Counted from the first letter of the stretch, positions 1 to 10,716 are shown. The stretch is DNA of 64,000 nucleotides from Nostoc sp. UHCC 0302 (GCF_038096175.1 NZ_CP151099.1:7542001-7606000); one strand, 5' to 3'. Made by a program: numbers and translations. The notes: generated from the letters alone by a model not told the origin.

Positions 1-1208
1 CGGCGTTCTAGTACTTCTAAGCGTTCTTCCCGCTGAGAACCGCCAATAATTTCCCCAATCTTAGGCGCAAGAACATCCATTGCCCGGACGGTTTTTTCAT
101 CATCGCTTAAGCGCATATAAAATGCTTTGATTTGCGCTGGGTAATCTGTGACGATCGCAGGTTTTTTGAAAAGTTCTTCAGCTAAGTAACGCTCGTGTTC
201 TGATTGTAAATCTAAACCCCAACTTACAGGATATTCAAACTTGACATCGGCTTTTTCGAGGATTTTGATAGCTTCTGTGTAAGTTAAGCGCTCAAACTGA
301 TTATTAATAATATTTTCGGCTGTTGCTAACACAGAATTATCAATGCGCTGATTGAAAAATTCCATGTCTTCTGGGCAAGTTTCCAACACATATTTAAAAA
401 TGTGTTTGAGAAACGCCTCTGCTAAATCCATATCGCCTTCTAGGTCACAAAAAGCCATTTCTGGCTCAACCATCCAAAATTCTGCTAGGTGGCGGGAGGT
501 GTTGGAATTTTCTGCACGGAAGGTAGGCCCAAAGGTGTAGACGTTACTAAACGCCATCGCCATTACTTCCGCTTCCAACTGACCGCTAACTGTTAAATAT
601 GTGGGTTTACCAAAAAAGTCTTGAGTGTAATCTACTGCTTGGTTTTCTGTGCGGGGAATATCTTTAAGATTCAGACTAGTAACGCTGAAAAGTTCACCCG
701 CGCCTTCACAGTCGCTAGCTGTGATAATTGGCGTGTGTACCCACAAAAAGCCTCTTTCTTGGAAGAATTGGTGAATCGCAGTAGAACAGGCATTTCTAAC
801 GCGGAAAACTGCACCAAAAGAATTAGTGCGCGATCGCAAATGTCCAATTGTACGCAAAAATTCAAAGGAATGGCGTTTCTTTTGCAGCGGGTATGTGTCG
901 GGATCAGCTTCACCGTAGACTTTCACTGCTTCTGCTTTCAACTCAATTCGCTGTCCTTTGCCTAGAGAAGCCACCAGCACCCCTGTGGCTTCGACAGCTG
1001 CACCTGTATTCAGTTTTTTCAAGATAGCTTCGTAATCTGGCAAATCCTGATTGATCACGACTTGCAAATTAGCTAGTGATGAGCCGTCATTGACTTCAAT
1101 AAAAGCAAACCCTTTAGACTCGCGCTTTGTCCGCACCCAGCCTTGAATTTGGAGGGACTCATCAGGTTGACCACTTCGCAATATTTCTGCAATCCGTCGA
1201 TTTACCAT
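1..1208 (-). CDS. asnS: Asparaginyl-tRNA synthetase, C-terminus cut by window edge
   Basis: Charges tRNA-Asn with asparagine in the cytoplasm. The frame is open from an ATG at 1208 to the left edge (about 402 codons; the family is usually about 460, so about 60 C-terminal residues are missing). The N-terminus reads [20 protein letters not shown] and continues into the OB-fold anticodon-binding domain ([16 protein letters not shown]). The class II catalytic core follows, with motif 2 [16 protein letters not shown] and then MVEPEMAF, which is typical of AsnS. The upstream coiled-coil gene ends 2 bp before this start, so the two are probably cotranscribed. Confidence 0.96.
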   Translation of the reverse strand, partial: MVNRRIAEILRSGQPDESLQIQGWVRTKRESKGFAFIEVNDGSSLANLQVVINQDLPDYEAILKKLNTGAAVEATGVLVASLGKGQRIELKAEAVKVYGEADPDTYPLQKKRHSFEFLRTIGHLRSRTNSFGAVFRVRNACSTAIHQFFQERGFLWVHTPIITASDCEGAGELFSVTSLNLKDIPRTENQAVDYTQDFFGKPTYLTVSGQLEAEVMAMAFSNVYTFGPTFRAENSNTSRHLAEFWMVEPEMAFCDLEGDMDLAEAFLKHIFKYVLETCPEDMEFFNQRIDNSVLATAENIINNQFERLTYTEAIKILEKADVKFEYPVSWGLDLQSEHERYLAEELFKKPAIVTDYPAQIKAFYMRLSDDEKTVRAMDVLAPKIGEIIGGSQREERLEVLER

Positions 1209-1210
1209 AT

Positions 1211-1573
1211 TTACCCAGCACAGGACTTTAATATCCAGCCTATGATAACGCCCATTCCACCAAAGCGGACGGCTTGCCAGAAAGGTTTTTTTAGGCTACC
1301 CCAAGAAAATAACTGGCTTTCTAAGTTTAGTTCTAGCACTTCTAGCTGCTGTTTGATTTGCCGTAACTCTGCTTTGATTTCTGGCGTCTGATACTTATTT
1401 TGATTCAGCCTGTTAAGGCGCTGTTGCAATTCTGCTTTTGAAAAGCGATCGCGTTGCACTTGAACATAACGTTCTTTCAAGGATAGGAGCGATCGCTCTA
1501 CTTCTTCCAGTTCTTGTTCAAAATCTGGTTCCTGATTTCCCTGTGGTGGCTGCGATTGTTTAGGCGGCTTCAT
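1211..1573 (-). CDS. Hypothetical coiled-coil protein with C-terminal membrane segment
   Basis: 120 residues, function not recognised. After a Gln/Pro-rich start, residues about 17-90 are highly charged with heptad-like Leu spacing ([32 protein letters not shown]), which predicts a coiled coil. Residues about 98-117 ([20 protein letters not shown]) form a hydrophobic tail segment, so the protein is probably tail-anchored. It sits immediately upstream of asnS on the same strand with a 2-bp gap. Coding is supported by clean codon use and by this operon-like spacing. Confidence 0.75.
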   Translation of the reverse strand: MKPPKQSQPPQGNQEPDFEQELEEVERSLLSLKERYVQVQRDRFSKAELQQRLNRLNQNKYQTPEIKAELRQIKQQLEVLELNLESQLFSWGSLKKPFWQAVRFGGMGVIIGWILKSCAG

Positions 1574-1617
1574 TTACAAGTAGTAAAGTAGAAGTAAATG
1601 CAAATGTGCCAATAGTT

Positions 1618-1896
1618 ATGTCTCAATCTACCCAGCTGCCTAAAACTAGCCAACTGAATGAATTTAGTACTCTGGAACTAGCCCAAGCCCTGATGGAAAG
1701 GCTAACCATCTCTCCTAACGATTGGCATCGCCTCAAGTCTAACCGCAATTCTCGCGCGAGTGAGCAAGTTGCTGCCGCTGTTGTGTTTCTCCTCAAGAAT
1801 CAGCCACAAGAAGCTCAAGCAAGATTAGAACAGGCTGTTGGTTGGTTAGATCGATCTATTTCTGCCCCACCCTGTCCGTCTCACGGAAAAAGTTAA
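1618..1896 (+). CDS. Small conserved-type hypothetical protein
   Basis: About 92 residues from the ATG at 1618; a GTG at 1606 would add four residues. The protein is soluble, probably helical and rich in Ala/Gln/Leu (STLELAQALMERLTISPNDW; QVAAAVVFLLKNQPQEAQAR). It looks like one of the small cyanobacteria-restricted families, but I cannot name it with confidence. It is divergent from the 1211-1573 gene, so the roughly 45-bp gap must hold both promoters. Confidence 0.6.
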   Translation: MSQSTQLPKTSQLNEFSTLELAQALMERLTISPNDWHRLKSNRNSRASEQVAAAVVFLLKNQPQEAQARLEQAVGWLDRSISAPPCPSHGKS

Positions 1897-1960
1897 TAAT
1901 TAGGAATGAGGAGTTAAGAATTTAAAACTCATGACTCCTCACTTCTAAATCATAACTAGC

Positions 1961-2416
1961 TTACCGTCGCAGAGATAGGCGGGGGCGATTTTCTAATTGT
2001 TTACAAAGTCTCAATTCTGTGCCTTTACGGTTCCACTCTACCTGATCGAAGATTTGATGCAGAAGACATAAACCACGGCCACTTTCTGCCTCATCAGGCG
2101 GTAGATAATCTGTTGGCTCCTCATCATCATCAACTTTTGATGATGGAATAAAGCCACTACCTTGGTCTGATATTATCCACCAATACTGATTATCTATTAA
2201 AGAAAAACGGACTACAACTCTTTTACTAGGATCAAGATTATTGCCATGTTTTGCTGCATTTACTAAGGCTTCTTGAAGTCCTAGTCGCAGTTCTGCTTGT
2301 AATTTTGCGGGAATCTCTGCCAATAATAAATCTAATATCGGACAAAGATATAGGGTTGAGGCAAAACTAATTGTACCCCAATAACGTCCAACCGGACGGA
2401 GCGAAATAGTAATCAC
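1961..2416 (-). CDS. Anti-sigma regulatory factor-type ATPase (RsbW-like)
   Basis: 151 residues with a single GHKL (HATPase_c_2) fold and no histidine-kinase dimerisation domain, as in RsbW/SpoIIAB switch proteins that phosphorylate an anti-sigma-factor antagonist. Visible motifs are an N-box (EALVNAAKHGNNLDPSKR, about residues 49-66), a G1 box (ISDQGSGF) and a G2 box (ESGRGLCLLHQIFDQV). A partner sigma factor or STAS antagonist is not adjacent, so the partner is unknown. The last 15 residues are basic (ENRPRLSLRR). Confidence 0.85.
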   Translation of the reverse strand: MITISLRPVGRYWGTISFASTLYLCPILDLLLAEIPAKLQAELRLGLQEALVNAAKHGNNLDPSKRVVVRFSLIDNQYWWIISDQGSGFIPSSKVDDDEEPTDYLPPDEAESGRGLCLLHQIFDQVEWNRKGTELRLCKQLENRPRLSLRR

Positions 2417-2833
2417 AAGAGAAACCCCATAGCTTTTAGTTAGCTAGACATCAGTTTGCTTTTATAGGCACCCTGATAAAAATTGAGGTGGTCATGCTGC
2501 CTTCAAACTTGCGTCTTTAAAACTAAATTTTTAAAATGCTGGGGAGCATTGACTCTATACATGAGTTAGGATTGCTGGGATAAAAACGGCTAGTAATAAT
2601 TTGCTAATGCAGCCAGCAACTTAAAAGATGCTGTAGTTTAAGAGAGTACTTTCATACTCTGCGATTTGCCGAATTGTAATTTAGACAACCCAATTTATAT
2701 TTCTAAGAGCCATGCAACTTTAATTTTTTTTAAACAAAATGAATTCTATTTTTAGCTTAATTTGATTTTAGCATTTTTGGTATGCACTCGACTACAAATT
2801 TGAAATTTGAGTTTTTGTAAAAGACTCAAGCCC
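2417..2833. other. Intergenic region, AT-rich
   Basis: About 420 bp between the anti-sigma-type gene and rlmD. It must contain the leader of the minus-strand gene at 2416. I see no open frame with a plausible start and no clear hairpin with a T-run. Confidence 0.5.
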
Positions 2834-4207
2834 TTATTCAATCTGTGATAGCACAAGAAAAGCAGCAGCTTCCACATGAGCCGTTTGCGGAAAAAAATCA
2901 GCAGGTTGTACCCGTGTGATATTATATTGCCCACTTTGGCAAAGTAATTTCAGGTCACGGGCGAGAGTAGCTACTTTACAACTGACGTAGACAATCCGAG
3001 ATGGTTTCAATTGCAGTAAAGCGTCAATTACAGAGCGATCGCACCCCTTACGAGGTGGGTCGAGTAATACTACTTCTGGTATGATGCCCATTCCTGGTAG
3101 CAATTTTTCAACCGCCCCAACTTGAAATCTCACATTATTAATTCCATTAGACTGGGCATTTAAAATAGCTTGTTCCACCGCTGCTGCTTGCACTTCTAAA
3201 CCTGTAGCTTGGCGCACTTGTTTTGCGAGGGGCAATGTTAAAGTTCCAATACCACAGTAGGCATCGACTAGCACTTCATTACCTTGCAGATTCAGTTCTG
3301 ACTGAATTACCTGCAACAGTGCCTCTGCTGTTTCTGTATAAACTTGGAAAAATGTATCTGGGCGGACTTGAAATTCCAGTCCAGCAAATTTTTCACGCAG
3401 GTAAGGAACTCCGGCAATACAACGAGTTTCATCTCCAAAAATCGCATTTGTGCGATTAGGGTTCCGATTGAGTGAGACTCCTACCAATTGGGGATAGCGC
3501 TTTAACCACTCCTGGGCTTGGTTTTCAATTCTTGGTAAATTCCAGTCTTTCACCACCAAAGTCAGCAAGATTTCTCCTGTGCGGCGTCCAATGCGTAAAC
3601 CAAGATGGCGAATTTGCCCTTGGTGACGCTGTTCGTCATAAATTTGCCAGCCTTGCTTTTGAATATCCTGCTTAACTTCAGCAAGTAAAGGATTTAATCG
3701 TGGGTCTTGAACTGGGCATTGATTTAAATTAATTAATTGGTGGCTACCCTTTTGGTAATAACCAGCTTGTACTTGTCCTGTTGCCGATTTACTTAGAGGA
3801 TAGGTGGCTTTGTTACGGTAGCCCAAGGCAGAAGGTGCAGATAGTACTGGATCTACTGGTGGTTTGATAAAACCGCCAATGCGTTCTAATGCTTGAATAA
3901 CTTGATTGCGTTTGGCTGCTAGCTGGTAGTCATAATCAATATGTTGCCATTGGCAACCGCCACACTTATCAGCCACAATGCAGCTAGGTCGAATACGATG
4001 AGTAGATGGTTGCAATAGTTGCTGAAGCTTGCCGTGGGCGTATTTTGGTTTAACGTGTACCAAGCGAATAAGCACACGATCGCCTGGTACTGTATCTGGC
4101 ACAAATACCACACGGTCATCAAAACGCCCTACACCGTCGCCTGTATCATTCAAGTCGGCGATCGTCACTTCAATTAATTCACCCTGTTGCCAAATTATTT
4201 TAGTCAT
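2834..4207 (-). CDS. rlmD: 23S rRNA (uracil-C5) methyltransferase, RlmD/RumA type
   Basis: 457 residues. A SAM-dependent m5U methyltransferase of the TrmA/RumA family. An N-terminal TRAM (OB-fold) domain spans residues about 5-60. The Fe-S cluster cysteines lie in CIVADKCGGCQWQHID. The SAM-binding motif is VDAYCGIGTLTLPLA, then LLDPPRKGCD, and the catalytic Cys with neighbours is in VYVSCKVATLARDL. Family members methylate U1939 or U747 of 23S rRNA; which site is used here cannot be told from sequence. It starts at an ATG at 4207 and is followed by a cluster of palindromic repeats on its upstream side. Confidence 0.92.
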   Translation of the reverse strand: MTKIIWQQGELIEVTIADLNDTGDGVGRFDDRVVFVPDTVPGDRVLIRLVHVKPKYAHGKLQQLLQPSTHRIRPSCIVADKCGGCQWQHIDYDYQLAAKRNQVIQALERIGGFIKPPVDPVLSAPSALGYRNKATYPLSKSATGQVQAGYYQKGSHQLINLNQCPVQDPRLNPLLAEVKQDIQKQGWQIYDEQRHQGQIRHLGLRIGRRTGEILLTLVVKDWNLPRIENQAQEWLKRYPQLVGVSLNRNPNRTNAIFGDETRCIAGVPYLREKFAGLEFQVRPDTFFQVYTETAEALLQVIQSELNLQGNEVLVDAYCGIGTLTLPLAKQVRQATGLEVQAAAVEQAILNAQSNGINNVRFQVGAVEKLLPGMGIIPEVVLLDPPRKGCDRSVIDALLQLKPSRIVYVSCKVATLARDLKLLCQSGQYNITRVQPADFFPQTAHVEAAAFLVLSQIE

Positions 4208-4225
4208 TTGTCATTTGTCACTTGT

Positions 4226-4418
4226 ACTGAGCGTATCGCTAAAGCGAAAGCTTCGCTAACGCCTCCGGTCTCGTAGAGAAGTCGTAAAGCCTGCGGCATA
4301 TCTACGCTTAGGGCGCAGCCTCTCGTAGAGAAGTATCGCTAACGCCTCCGGTCTCGTAGAGAAGTCATAAAGCCTGCGGCATAGCTACGCTTAGGGCGCA
4401 GCCTCTCGTAGAAAAGTA
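4226..4418. repeat. Tandem copies of a dispersed GC-rich palindromic repeat
   Basis: Two nearly identical units of roughly 95 bp. Each contains CGCTAACGCCTCCGGTCTCG, GTAGAGAAG, AAGCCTGCGGCAT and TAGGGCGCAGCCTCTCGTAG. The units are much more GC-rich than the flanks. Partial relatives occur at 20099-20140 and, inverted, at 61482-61551. They lie between the divergent rlmD and apcD genes. Confidence 0.85.
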
Positions 4419-4602
4419 TTGGTATTGAGCATTAATCATCAGTTCTTATTGTCCTTCTCCGTGATTTTTCCACTCTCACAGTTCGCAATCATTAAGAAGG
4501 CCTCTAGCTTATACTCCCTTCATTTCCCTGATCTCTCTTCACTTGTGTACCTCTGAGTCGTTAAACTAGCAAATAATATTTCTTTGCGTGATTGCAATAA
4601 TC

Positions 4603-5088
4603 ATGACTGTAATTAACCAAGTTATTCTCAAAGCCGACGACGAACTGCGTTATCCCAGCAGTGGCGAACTCAAGAGTATCAAAGAATTTTTGCAAACTGG
4701 TGAGCAACGGACGCGGATTGCTGCGACCTTAGCTGAAAACGAAAAAAAGATAGTTCAGGAAGCTACTAAACAGCTTTGGCAGAAGCGTCCCGATTTTATT
4801 GCTCCTGGTGGTAACGCTTACGGTGAACGTCAACGTTCTCTATGTATCCGTGACTTTGGCTGGTACTTGCGCCTGATTACCTACGGCGTACTTGCTGGCG
4901 ATAAAGAGCCAATTGAAAAAATCGGTTTGATTGGTGTTCGGGAAATGTATAACTCACTGGGTGTTCCCGTGCCAGGAATGGTAGAAGCCATCAATTCCCT
5001 CAAGAAAGCCTCACTTGACTTACTAAGTGCGCCAGATGCTGCTGAAGCAGCACCTTACTTTGATTACATCATTCAAGCGATGTCTTAA
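4603..5088 (+). CDS. apcD: Allophycocyanin B alpha subunit (ApcD)
   Basis: 161 residues from the ATG at 4603; a GTG at 4588 would add five residues absent from the family. ApcD is a far-red terminal emitter of the phycobilisome core and passes energy to photosystem I. The phycocyanobilin-binding Cys is residue 81 in [16 protein letters not shown]. The fold-defining segments [10 protein letters not shown] and [10 protein letters not shown] are present. The N-terminus ([20 protein letters not shown]) and the C-terminus ([13 protein letters not shown]) match ApcD better than ApcA. It stands alone, as expected, away from the apcABC operon. Confidence 0.93.
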   Translation: MTVINQVILKADDELRYPSSGELKSIKEFLQTGEQRTRIAATLAENEKKIVQEATKQLWQKRPDFIAPGGNAYGERQRSLCIRDFGWYLRLITYGVLAGDKEPIEKIGLIGVREMYNSLGVPVPGMVEAINSLKKASLDLLSAPDAAEAAPYFDYIIQAMS

Positions 5089-5960
5089 TACAAAGTATGG
5101 TGATTCTATTAAAGTGGGCTTACGGTCTAGTAGAGTGAGTGCAAGCAATTAACACTCAATAGCCATAACATCTCTAATTTGATCATACCTTCTCCACACT
5201 TGGTAGTAGCTGTGGCAAAATTCTGTCAGGTTAACAACCAACTGTGGGGAAATTTTATGGAGTATTTAGCATTGGTTAGTTTTATAACCAACAAATAACT
5301 ATTACGGTTAAACGCAGCTATTTGACGCCAGCGATTCATGGAGGAAACAACGCCAATTGGCGGCAGTTACTTCTCTTGTCGGAGACCAAGGCGAAAAAGT
5401 CGGGGAACCCCCAGTAATCCAGTAACTCTTCAAGACTGGCTTCTTAATGGGATCTAAAAATATATACAAAAAGCCGACAGACTTAAAAAAGTTGTCGGCA
5501 ATTAGTGTGTTCCCTATTAATGACTCGGCTAGAGTTCAGTTGTATACAATTATGCCTAATTGGCAATAATAGTGAGACGATCTTAATCATAAATACCTGT
5601 GATTGATATCACTTGTTTGTTACAACTAAACTGCATAGACCCAACTAATTTATGACTTTTAGTAGACTTATAGACTTTATAAAGCTTGCAATTGTTAGTT
5701 AGATTACATTGTTAGCATTTTATGTATTAGCACTAAGTAGTTGGGTGCAAAAAAAATAGTTATGTAAAGATAAATAAATCTTTTTGTGAAATATACGACT
5801 GATGATGTTGAGTGGGCGATCGCTCAATACTCTTCCTCATCTTAGAAGAAGACTGTACCCTATTTAAAGTGATCACAGAATTATAGTACATTCCTAGAAC
5901 TGCACTACAGGGCAAGTAAATCGATAGAATAATGCTCTGTCCAATTGGTGCAATACTTCC
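5089..5960. other. Long intergenic region between apcD and purL
   Basis: About 870 bp with no convincing gene. It includes a structured segment at about 5330-5450, with GCCAATTGGCGGC and GGGGAACCCCC self-complementary stretches, that resembles degenerate dispersed repeats of Nostoc genomes. A terminator-like hairpin lies at 5467-5499. The rest is AT-rich. The promoter of purL must be near 5900-5950, but I cannot fix it. Confidence 0.5.
5467..5499 (-). terminator. Terminator-like hairpin on the minus strand
   Basis: GCCGACA-g-ACTT / AAGT-TGTCGGC forms an 11-bp stem with one bulge and a four-A loop. Read on the minus strand it is followed by TTTTTGT, the form of a Rho-independent terminator. 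No minus-strand gene ends here, which suggests either a short minus-strand RNA or a chance structure. Confidence 0.45.
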
Positions 5961-8321
5961 ATGACCGCTACATCTGCTGCTCCCTTTTCCCCCCAAGAAA
6001 TCGCTGCTGAGGGTCTAAAGCCCGAAGAATACGCAGAAATTGTCCGCCGGTTAGGGCGTCATCCCAACAAAGCTGAACTGGGAATGTTTGGGGTAATGTG
6101 GTCAGAGCATTGCTGTTACAAAAATTCTCGGCCTTTGCTCAAACAATTTCCTACAACTGGGCCTCGCATACTTGTGGGGCCTGGTGAAAATGCTGGCGTT
6201 GTAGATTTGGGCGACGGGCTGCAATTAGCGTTTAAGATTGAATCCCATAACCATCCCTCAGCCGTTGAACCCTTTCAAGGAGCCGCAACCGGAGTAGGAG
6301 GCATACTCAGAGATATCTTTACAATGGGTGCGCGTCCCATTGCCCTATTAAACTCGCTGCGTTTCGGTTCTCTAGAAGACGCCAAAACCCAGCGGTTGTT
6401 TAGTGGTGTGGTATCAGGAATTGCCCATTATGGTAATTGTGTCGGAGTACCTACTGTCGGCGGCGAAGTTTACTTTGACTCTGCTTACTCTGGTAACCCT
6501 CTGGTGAACGTTATGGCGCTGGGGTTAATGGAAACGCCCGAAATCGTTAAATCTGGGGCGTCTGGCTTGGGTAACCCTGTGCTGTATGTCGGTTCCACCA
6601 CTGGACGCGATGGCATGGGAGGCGCAAGTTTTGCCAGTGCAGAATTGAGTGATCAGTCAATAGATGACCGTCCCGCAGTTCAAGTAGGTGACCCATTTCT
6701 AGAAAAGTCATTAATTGAAGCTTGTCTGGAGGCGTTTAAGACAGGTGCAGTTGTCGCTGCACAAGATATGGGAGCTGCCGGAATCACCTGTTCTACCTCA
6801 GAGATGGCAGCAAAAGGCGGTGTAGGAATTGAACTCGATTTAGATAAAATTCCTGTGCGTGAATTGGGGATGGTTCCCTATGAATACCTGCTTTCAGAAT
6901 CTCAAGAGCGGATGCTGTTCGTTGCTCATCAGGGACGTGAAGGAGAGTTAATTGACATTTTCCATCGTTGGGGACTTCAAGCTGTTGTTGCTGGTACAGT
7001 GATTGCTGAACCAATTGTGCGGATTTTGTTTGAGGGTGAAGTAGCCGCAGAAATTCCTGCTGAAGCTTTGGCGGAGAATACCCCACTGTACAATCGAGAA
7101 TTGTTAACTCAACCCCCAGAATATGCCCTGAAAGCTTGGGAATGGACAGCTGATTGCTTACCCTCGTGTACAACTGCTGGCATCGAAATCGGCGGAAATC
7201 TCCAAACTTGGAATGATGTTCTTTTAACTTTGCTCGATACACCCACGATCGCTTCTAAACGTTGGGTATATCGTCAGTATGACCATCAGGTGCAGAACAA
7301 TACTGTCATTCTCCCAGGTGGTGCAGACGCGGCTGTAGTCCGTTTGCGCCCCCTTGAAGAACAGGGAGGGAGAATTTCCAATATCCAACGCGGTGTAGCA
7401 GCCACGGTAGATTGCAATCCTCGTTATGTTTATCTTGACCCTTATGAAGGAGCTAAAGCTGTAGTCGCAGAGGCTGCACGCAATCTTAGCTGTGTGGGTG
7501 CAGAACCTCTGGCTGTGACGGATAACCTAAATTTTGGCTCTCCAGAAAAACCGATTGGTTATTGGCAATTAGCAGAAGCTTGTCGCGGTTTGGCTGAAGC
7601 TTGTCAAGAGTTTGCAACACCTGTTACAGGCGGAAATGTCTCCCTGTACAATGAAACCCTCGACTCTCAAGGTAACCCACAACCGATTTATCCTACTCCT
7701 GTTGTGGGTATGGTGGGGTTAATTTCTGATTTAACTAAAATTAGTGGTCAAGGCTGGCAAGCAGCAGGCGATGTAATTTATCTTCTCGGATTGCCTGTAG
7801 CATCCAAAATTGAATTGGGAGCATCTGAGTATTTAGCCTCTATCCACGGCACTGTTGCTGGAAAACCGCCACGGGTGGATTTTGACTTAGAACGTCGTGT
7901 ACAGAAAGTTTGCCGCGAGGGAATTCTTACTGGTTGGGTACGTTCAGCTCATGATTGTGCCGAAGGGGGATTAGCTATTGCTCTAGCAGAATGTTGCATT
8001 GCTGGTAACCTTGGTACCCAAATAAATCTGGAAATACCTACAAATCAGATCCGCCTTGATGAGGTGCTATTTGGCGAAGGTGGGGCGCGAATTTTAGTTT
8101 CTGTAGCATCAGAACATCAAGAAATTTGGGAATCATATTTGCAAGAACATCTGGAACAGAATTGGCAAAAACTAGGTAAAGTGGGCAATCCCGGCACTGA
8201 TTTGGCGGTTTTAACCACTGATAATCAAACTTTAATCAAAGTTAAGATCGAAGAAGTGAGCGATCGCTACTACAACGCGATCGCCAGACGTTTAATTACT
8301 GACACCAATACCTCCAGCTGA
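5961..8321 (+). CDS. purL: Phosphoribosylformylglycinamidine synthase subunit II
   Basis: 786 residues, the small (Bacillus-type) PurL that converts FGAR to FGAM with ATP, using ammonia from PurQ with PurS as bridge; neither partner is in this window. Motifs include [27 protein letters not shown], the nucleotide/substrate segment [19 protein letters not shown], and [19 protein letters not shown]. Two AIRS-like halves are visible, the second around residues 430-770. The ATG at 5961 gives the expected N-terminus. purF follows 150 bp downstream on the same strand, so a purine operon is likely. Confidence 0.96.
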   Translation: MTATSAAPFSPQEIAAEGLKPEEYAEIVRRLGRHPNKAELGMFGVMWSEHCCYKNSRPLLKQFPTTGPRILVGPGENAGVVDLGDGLQLAFKIESHNHPSAVEPFQGAATGVGGILRDIFTMGARPIALLNSLRFGSLEDAKTQRLFSGVVSGIAHYGNCVGVPTVGGEVYFDSAYSGNPLVNVMALGLMETPEIVKSGASGLGNPVLYVGSTTGRDGMGGASFASAELSDQSIDDRPAVQVGDPFLEKSLIEACLEAFKTGAVVAAQDMGAAGITCSTSEMAAKGGVGIELDLDKIPVRELGMVPYEYLLSESQERMLFVAHQGREGELIDIFHRWGLQAVVAGTVIAEPIVRILFEGEVAAEIPAEALAENTPLYNRELLTQPPEYALKAWEWTADCLPSCTTAGIEIGGNLQTWNDVLLTLLDTPTIASKRWVYRQYDHQVQNNTVILPGGADAAVVRLRPLEEQGGRISNIQRGVAATVDCNPRYVYLDPYEGAKAVVAEAARNLSCVGAEPLAVTDNLNFGSPEKPIGYWQLAEACRGLAEACQEFATPVTGGNVSLYNETLDSQGNPQPIYPTPVVGMVGLISDLTKISGQGWQAAGDVIYLLGLPVASKIELGASEYLASIHGTVAGKPPRVDFDLERRVQKVCREGILTGWVRSAHDCAEGGLAIALAECCIAGNLGTQINLEIPTNQIRLDEVLFGEGGARILVSVASEHQEIWESYLQEHLEQNWQKLGKVGNPGTDLAVLTTDNQTLIKVKIEEVSDRYYNAIARRLITDTNTSS

Positions 8322-8473
8322 TTTTTTAAATACCCCCTCCCCGGATAATTGGCATCTCTGAACAGAATTACGGTACTGTTTTAAAGGATGGTTAAAGATT
8401 TATTAAGAAATCTCCAACTATCTATCGACATAATCTCCGTGACTTGACCCCCCCCACCAGGAGCAAAGCTAGC

Positions 8474-9979
8474 ATGATTCCCATCGATTCCGTCGCTTCG
8501 GATGAATACCCTCAACAGAGCAATAACCCAACGAATAGTCATGAAAATCGTCCTGATAAGCCAGAAGAAGCTTGCGGTGTTTTTGGCATCTATGCACCAG
8601 GAGAAGATGTTGCTAAGCTGACTTACTTTGGATTGTATGCCCTCCAGCACCGGGGTCAAGAATCGGCGGGAATTGCTACATTTGAGGGTACACAAGTACA
8701 CCTACACAAAGATATGGGCTTGGTGTCGCAAGTTTTCAATGAATCCGTCTTGGAAAACTTGCCTGGTAGCCTAGCCGTTGGTCATACCCGTTATTCCACT
8801 ACAGGTTCTAGCCGCAAAGTTAATGCTCAACCTGCTGTGCTAGAAACTCGTTTAGGTAAAATAGCGCTTGCACACAATGGTAATTTAGTCAATACAGTGC
8901 ATTTGCGTGAAGAGTTACTTAGGAGCAAATGTAATTTAGTAACGACTACAGACTCAGAAATGATCGCTTTTGCGATCGCCGAAGCTATTAACGCTGGTGC
9001 AGATTGGCTAGAAGGCTCGATTAAAGCATTCCACCGCTGCCAAGGAGCCTTTAGTTTAGTTATTGGGACTCCCGATGGCGTTATGGGCGTCCGCGACCCT
9101 AATGGCATCCGTCCCCTAGTAATTGGCGCATTACCTGGAAATCCAGTTCGTTACGTTCTCGCTTCCGAGACTTGCGGTTTAGATATTATTGGCGCAGAGT
9201 ATCTGCGGGATGTCGAACCGGGCGAATTAGTTTGGATTACCGAAGAAGGTTTGGCTTCTTACCATTGGAGTCAACAACCTCAGCGTAAGTTATGTATCTT
9301 TGAAATGATTTACTTTGCTCGTCCTGATAGCGTCATGCACAACGAGAGTTTGTACAGCTATCGGATGCGGTTAGGACGGCAACTAGCTGAAGAATCTCTT
9401 GTAGATGCCGATATTGTCTTTGGTGTTCCTGATTCTGGTATACCTGCTGCGATCGGATTTTCCCAAGCTTCTGGTGTCGCTTACGCTGAAGGACTGATTA
9501 AAAATCGCTACGTTGGGCGAACCTTCATTCAACCAACACAAACCATGCGCGAGTCAGGTATCCGCATGAAACTTAATCCCCTCAAAGATGTGTTGGCGGG
9601 TAAAAGAGTAATCATTGTGGATGACTCGATTGTCCGAGGTACTACTAGTCGTAAACTGGTCAAAACCTTGCGTGAAGCTGGCGCAATAGAAGTACATATG
9701 CGGATTTCTTCTCCACCAGTAACTCACCCTTGCTTCTATGGCATTGATACAGATAGCCAAGATCAGCTAATTGCTGCTACCAAGTCCGTGGAAGAAATTG
9801 CTAAGCAACTAGAAGTGGATAGCCTTGCTTATCTCAGTTGGAAGGGAATGCTAGAAGCTACGAGAGAAGACACCAATAGTTTCTGTTCTGCTTGCTTCAC
9901 AGGAGATTATCCTGTTACCATTCCTGACCAAGTGAAGCGTGCCAAGCTGATATTAGAAAAAGAAAAGGTCGTAGTGTAG
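8474..9979 (+). CDS. purF: Amidophosphoribosyltransferase (first step of purine synthesis)
   Basis: I choose the ATG at 8474, preceded by AGGAG at about 10 bp, over an upstream TTG at 8444; this gives 501 residues. The protein makes phosphoribosylamine from PRPP and glutamine. A propeptide of about 33 residues precedes the N-terminal nucleophile Cys34 (EEACGVFGIYAPGED), as in B. subtilis-type enzymes. The Ntn glutaminase domain carries YALQHRGQESAGIAT. The phosphoribosyltransferase domain carries the PRPP loop VIIVDDSIVRGTTSRK. Cys residues in FCSACFTGDYP fit the structural Fe-S cluster of this class. Confidence 0.96.
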   Translation: MIPIDSVASDEYPQQSNNPTNSHENRPDKPEEACGVFGIYAPGEDVAKLTYFGLYALQHRGQESAGIATFEGTQVHLHKDMGLVSQVFNESVLENLPGSLAVGHTRYSTTGSSRKVNAQPAVLETRLGKIALAHNGNLVNTVHLREELLRSKCNLVTTTDSEMIAFAIAEAINAGADWLEGSIKAFHRCQGAFSLVIGTPDGVMGVRDPNGIRPLVIGALPGNPVRYVLASETCGLDIIGAEYLRDVEPGELVWITEEGLASYHWSQQPQRKLCIFEMIYFARPDSVMHNESLYSYRMRLGRQLAEESLVDADIVFGVPDSGIPAAIGFSQASGVAYAEGLIKNRYVGRTFIQPTQTMRESGIRMKLNPLKDVLAGKRVIIVDDSIVRGTTSRKLVKTLREAGAIEVHMRISSPPVTHPCFYGIDTDSQDQLIAATKSVEEIAKQLEVDSLAYLSWKGMLEATREDTNSFCSACFTGDYPVTIPDQVKRAKLILEKEKVVV

Positions 9980-9995
9980 TCAAGTAACTAATCAC

Positions 9996-10026
9996 AATCC
10001 CACGGTAGCCATCCGTGGGATTTTTT
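9996..10026 (+). terminator. Rho-independent terminator after purF
   Basis: AATCCCACGG / CCGTGGGATT forms a 10-bp perfect stem with a 7-nt loop, followed by TTTTT. It lies 17 bp after the purF stop. Confidence 0.9.
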
Positions 10027-10090
10027 GCTGCTGAGTATTTCTCATTTCAACCCAAGCTAAAATGGGTAAATCCCCTAACATAAATGATTT

Positions 10091-10657
10091 ATGAACCAGC
10101 CGATAACTCAGAGAGTACGCTGGACTACCGCCGACTTAGAATTGTTTCCAGATAACGGGAACCGCTATGAGATTATCGATGGGGAATTGTTTGTGACAAG
10201 AGCGCCTCACTGGAATCATCAAAAAACCTGTGTCAGAATTAGCACAGTCTTAGATAACTGGTCACAGGCTAGTGGTTTGGGAGAAGTCGTAATAGCTCCA
10301 GGAATAATTTTTGGCGACAATGATAATGTTATTCCCGATGTCGTCTGGGCTAGCAATGAGAGATTGCCCCTACTTTTAGACGATGCAGGGCATTTGACTG
10401 GTGCGCCAGAACTGGTTGTAGAGGTGTTATCTCCCGGTACTGAGAATGAAAAGCGGGACAGGGAACTTAAACTGAAGCTTTACTCAGCACAGGGTGTCAG
10501 GGAATACTGGATTGTGGATTGGCGTAAGCAACAGGTGGAAGTTTATAGACGCGAACAAGCGATTTTAAAGTTAGTTGCTACCTTGTTCAATGGTGATGAA
10601 TTGAGTTCACCATTATTACCTGATTTTACTTGTGCGATCGCTCCTTTGTTTAGTTAA
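10091..10657 (+). CDS. Uma2-family (DUF820) PD-(D/E)XK nuclease-like protein
   Basis: 188 residues. Family features are RYEIIDGELFVTRAPHWNHQ at the N-terminus, the acidic site VIPDVVWASNE, then ELVVEVLSPGTENEKRDREL and REYWIVDWRKQQVEVYR. The Asp and Glu-x-Leu arrangement fits the PD-(D/E)XK core. Uma2 genes are hugely expanded in filamentous cyanobacteria, and their role (nuclease, possibly mobile-element related) is unproven. The gene stands alone after the purF terminator. Confidence 0.88.
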   Translation: MNQPITQRVRWTTADLELFPDNGNRYEIIDGELFVTRAPHWNHQKTCVRISTVLDNWSQASGLGEVVIAPGIIFGDNDNVIPDVVWASNERLPLLLDDAGHLTGAPELVVEVLSPGTENEKRDRELKLKLYSAQGVREYWIVDWRKQQVEVYRREQAILKLVATLFNGDELSSPLLPDFTCAIAPLFS

Positions 10658-10716
10658 TAAATTAGCACGCGATATCTGACGACAAGCCGAGGAAGCGTCT
10701 ACGCAAATCCAAAAAT

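Noticed and set aside
5330-5450. Riboswitch (GGGGAACCCCC-containing segment before purL)
   Set aside because: The stretch has no conserved core of a known riboswitch class that I can recognise and looks more like a degenerate dispersed repeat; it also lies about 500 bp from purL.
6793-7242. 149-codon frame opposite purL
   Set aside because: Antisense to a clearly coding, conserved part of purL.
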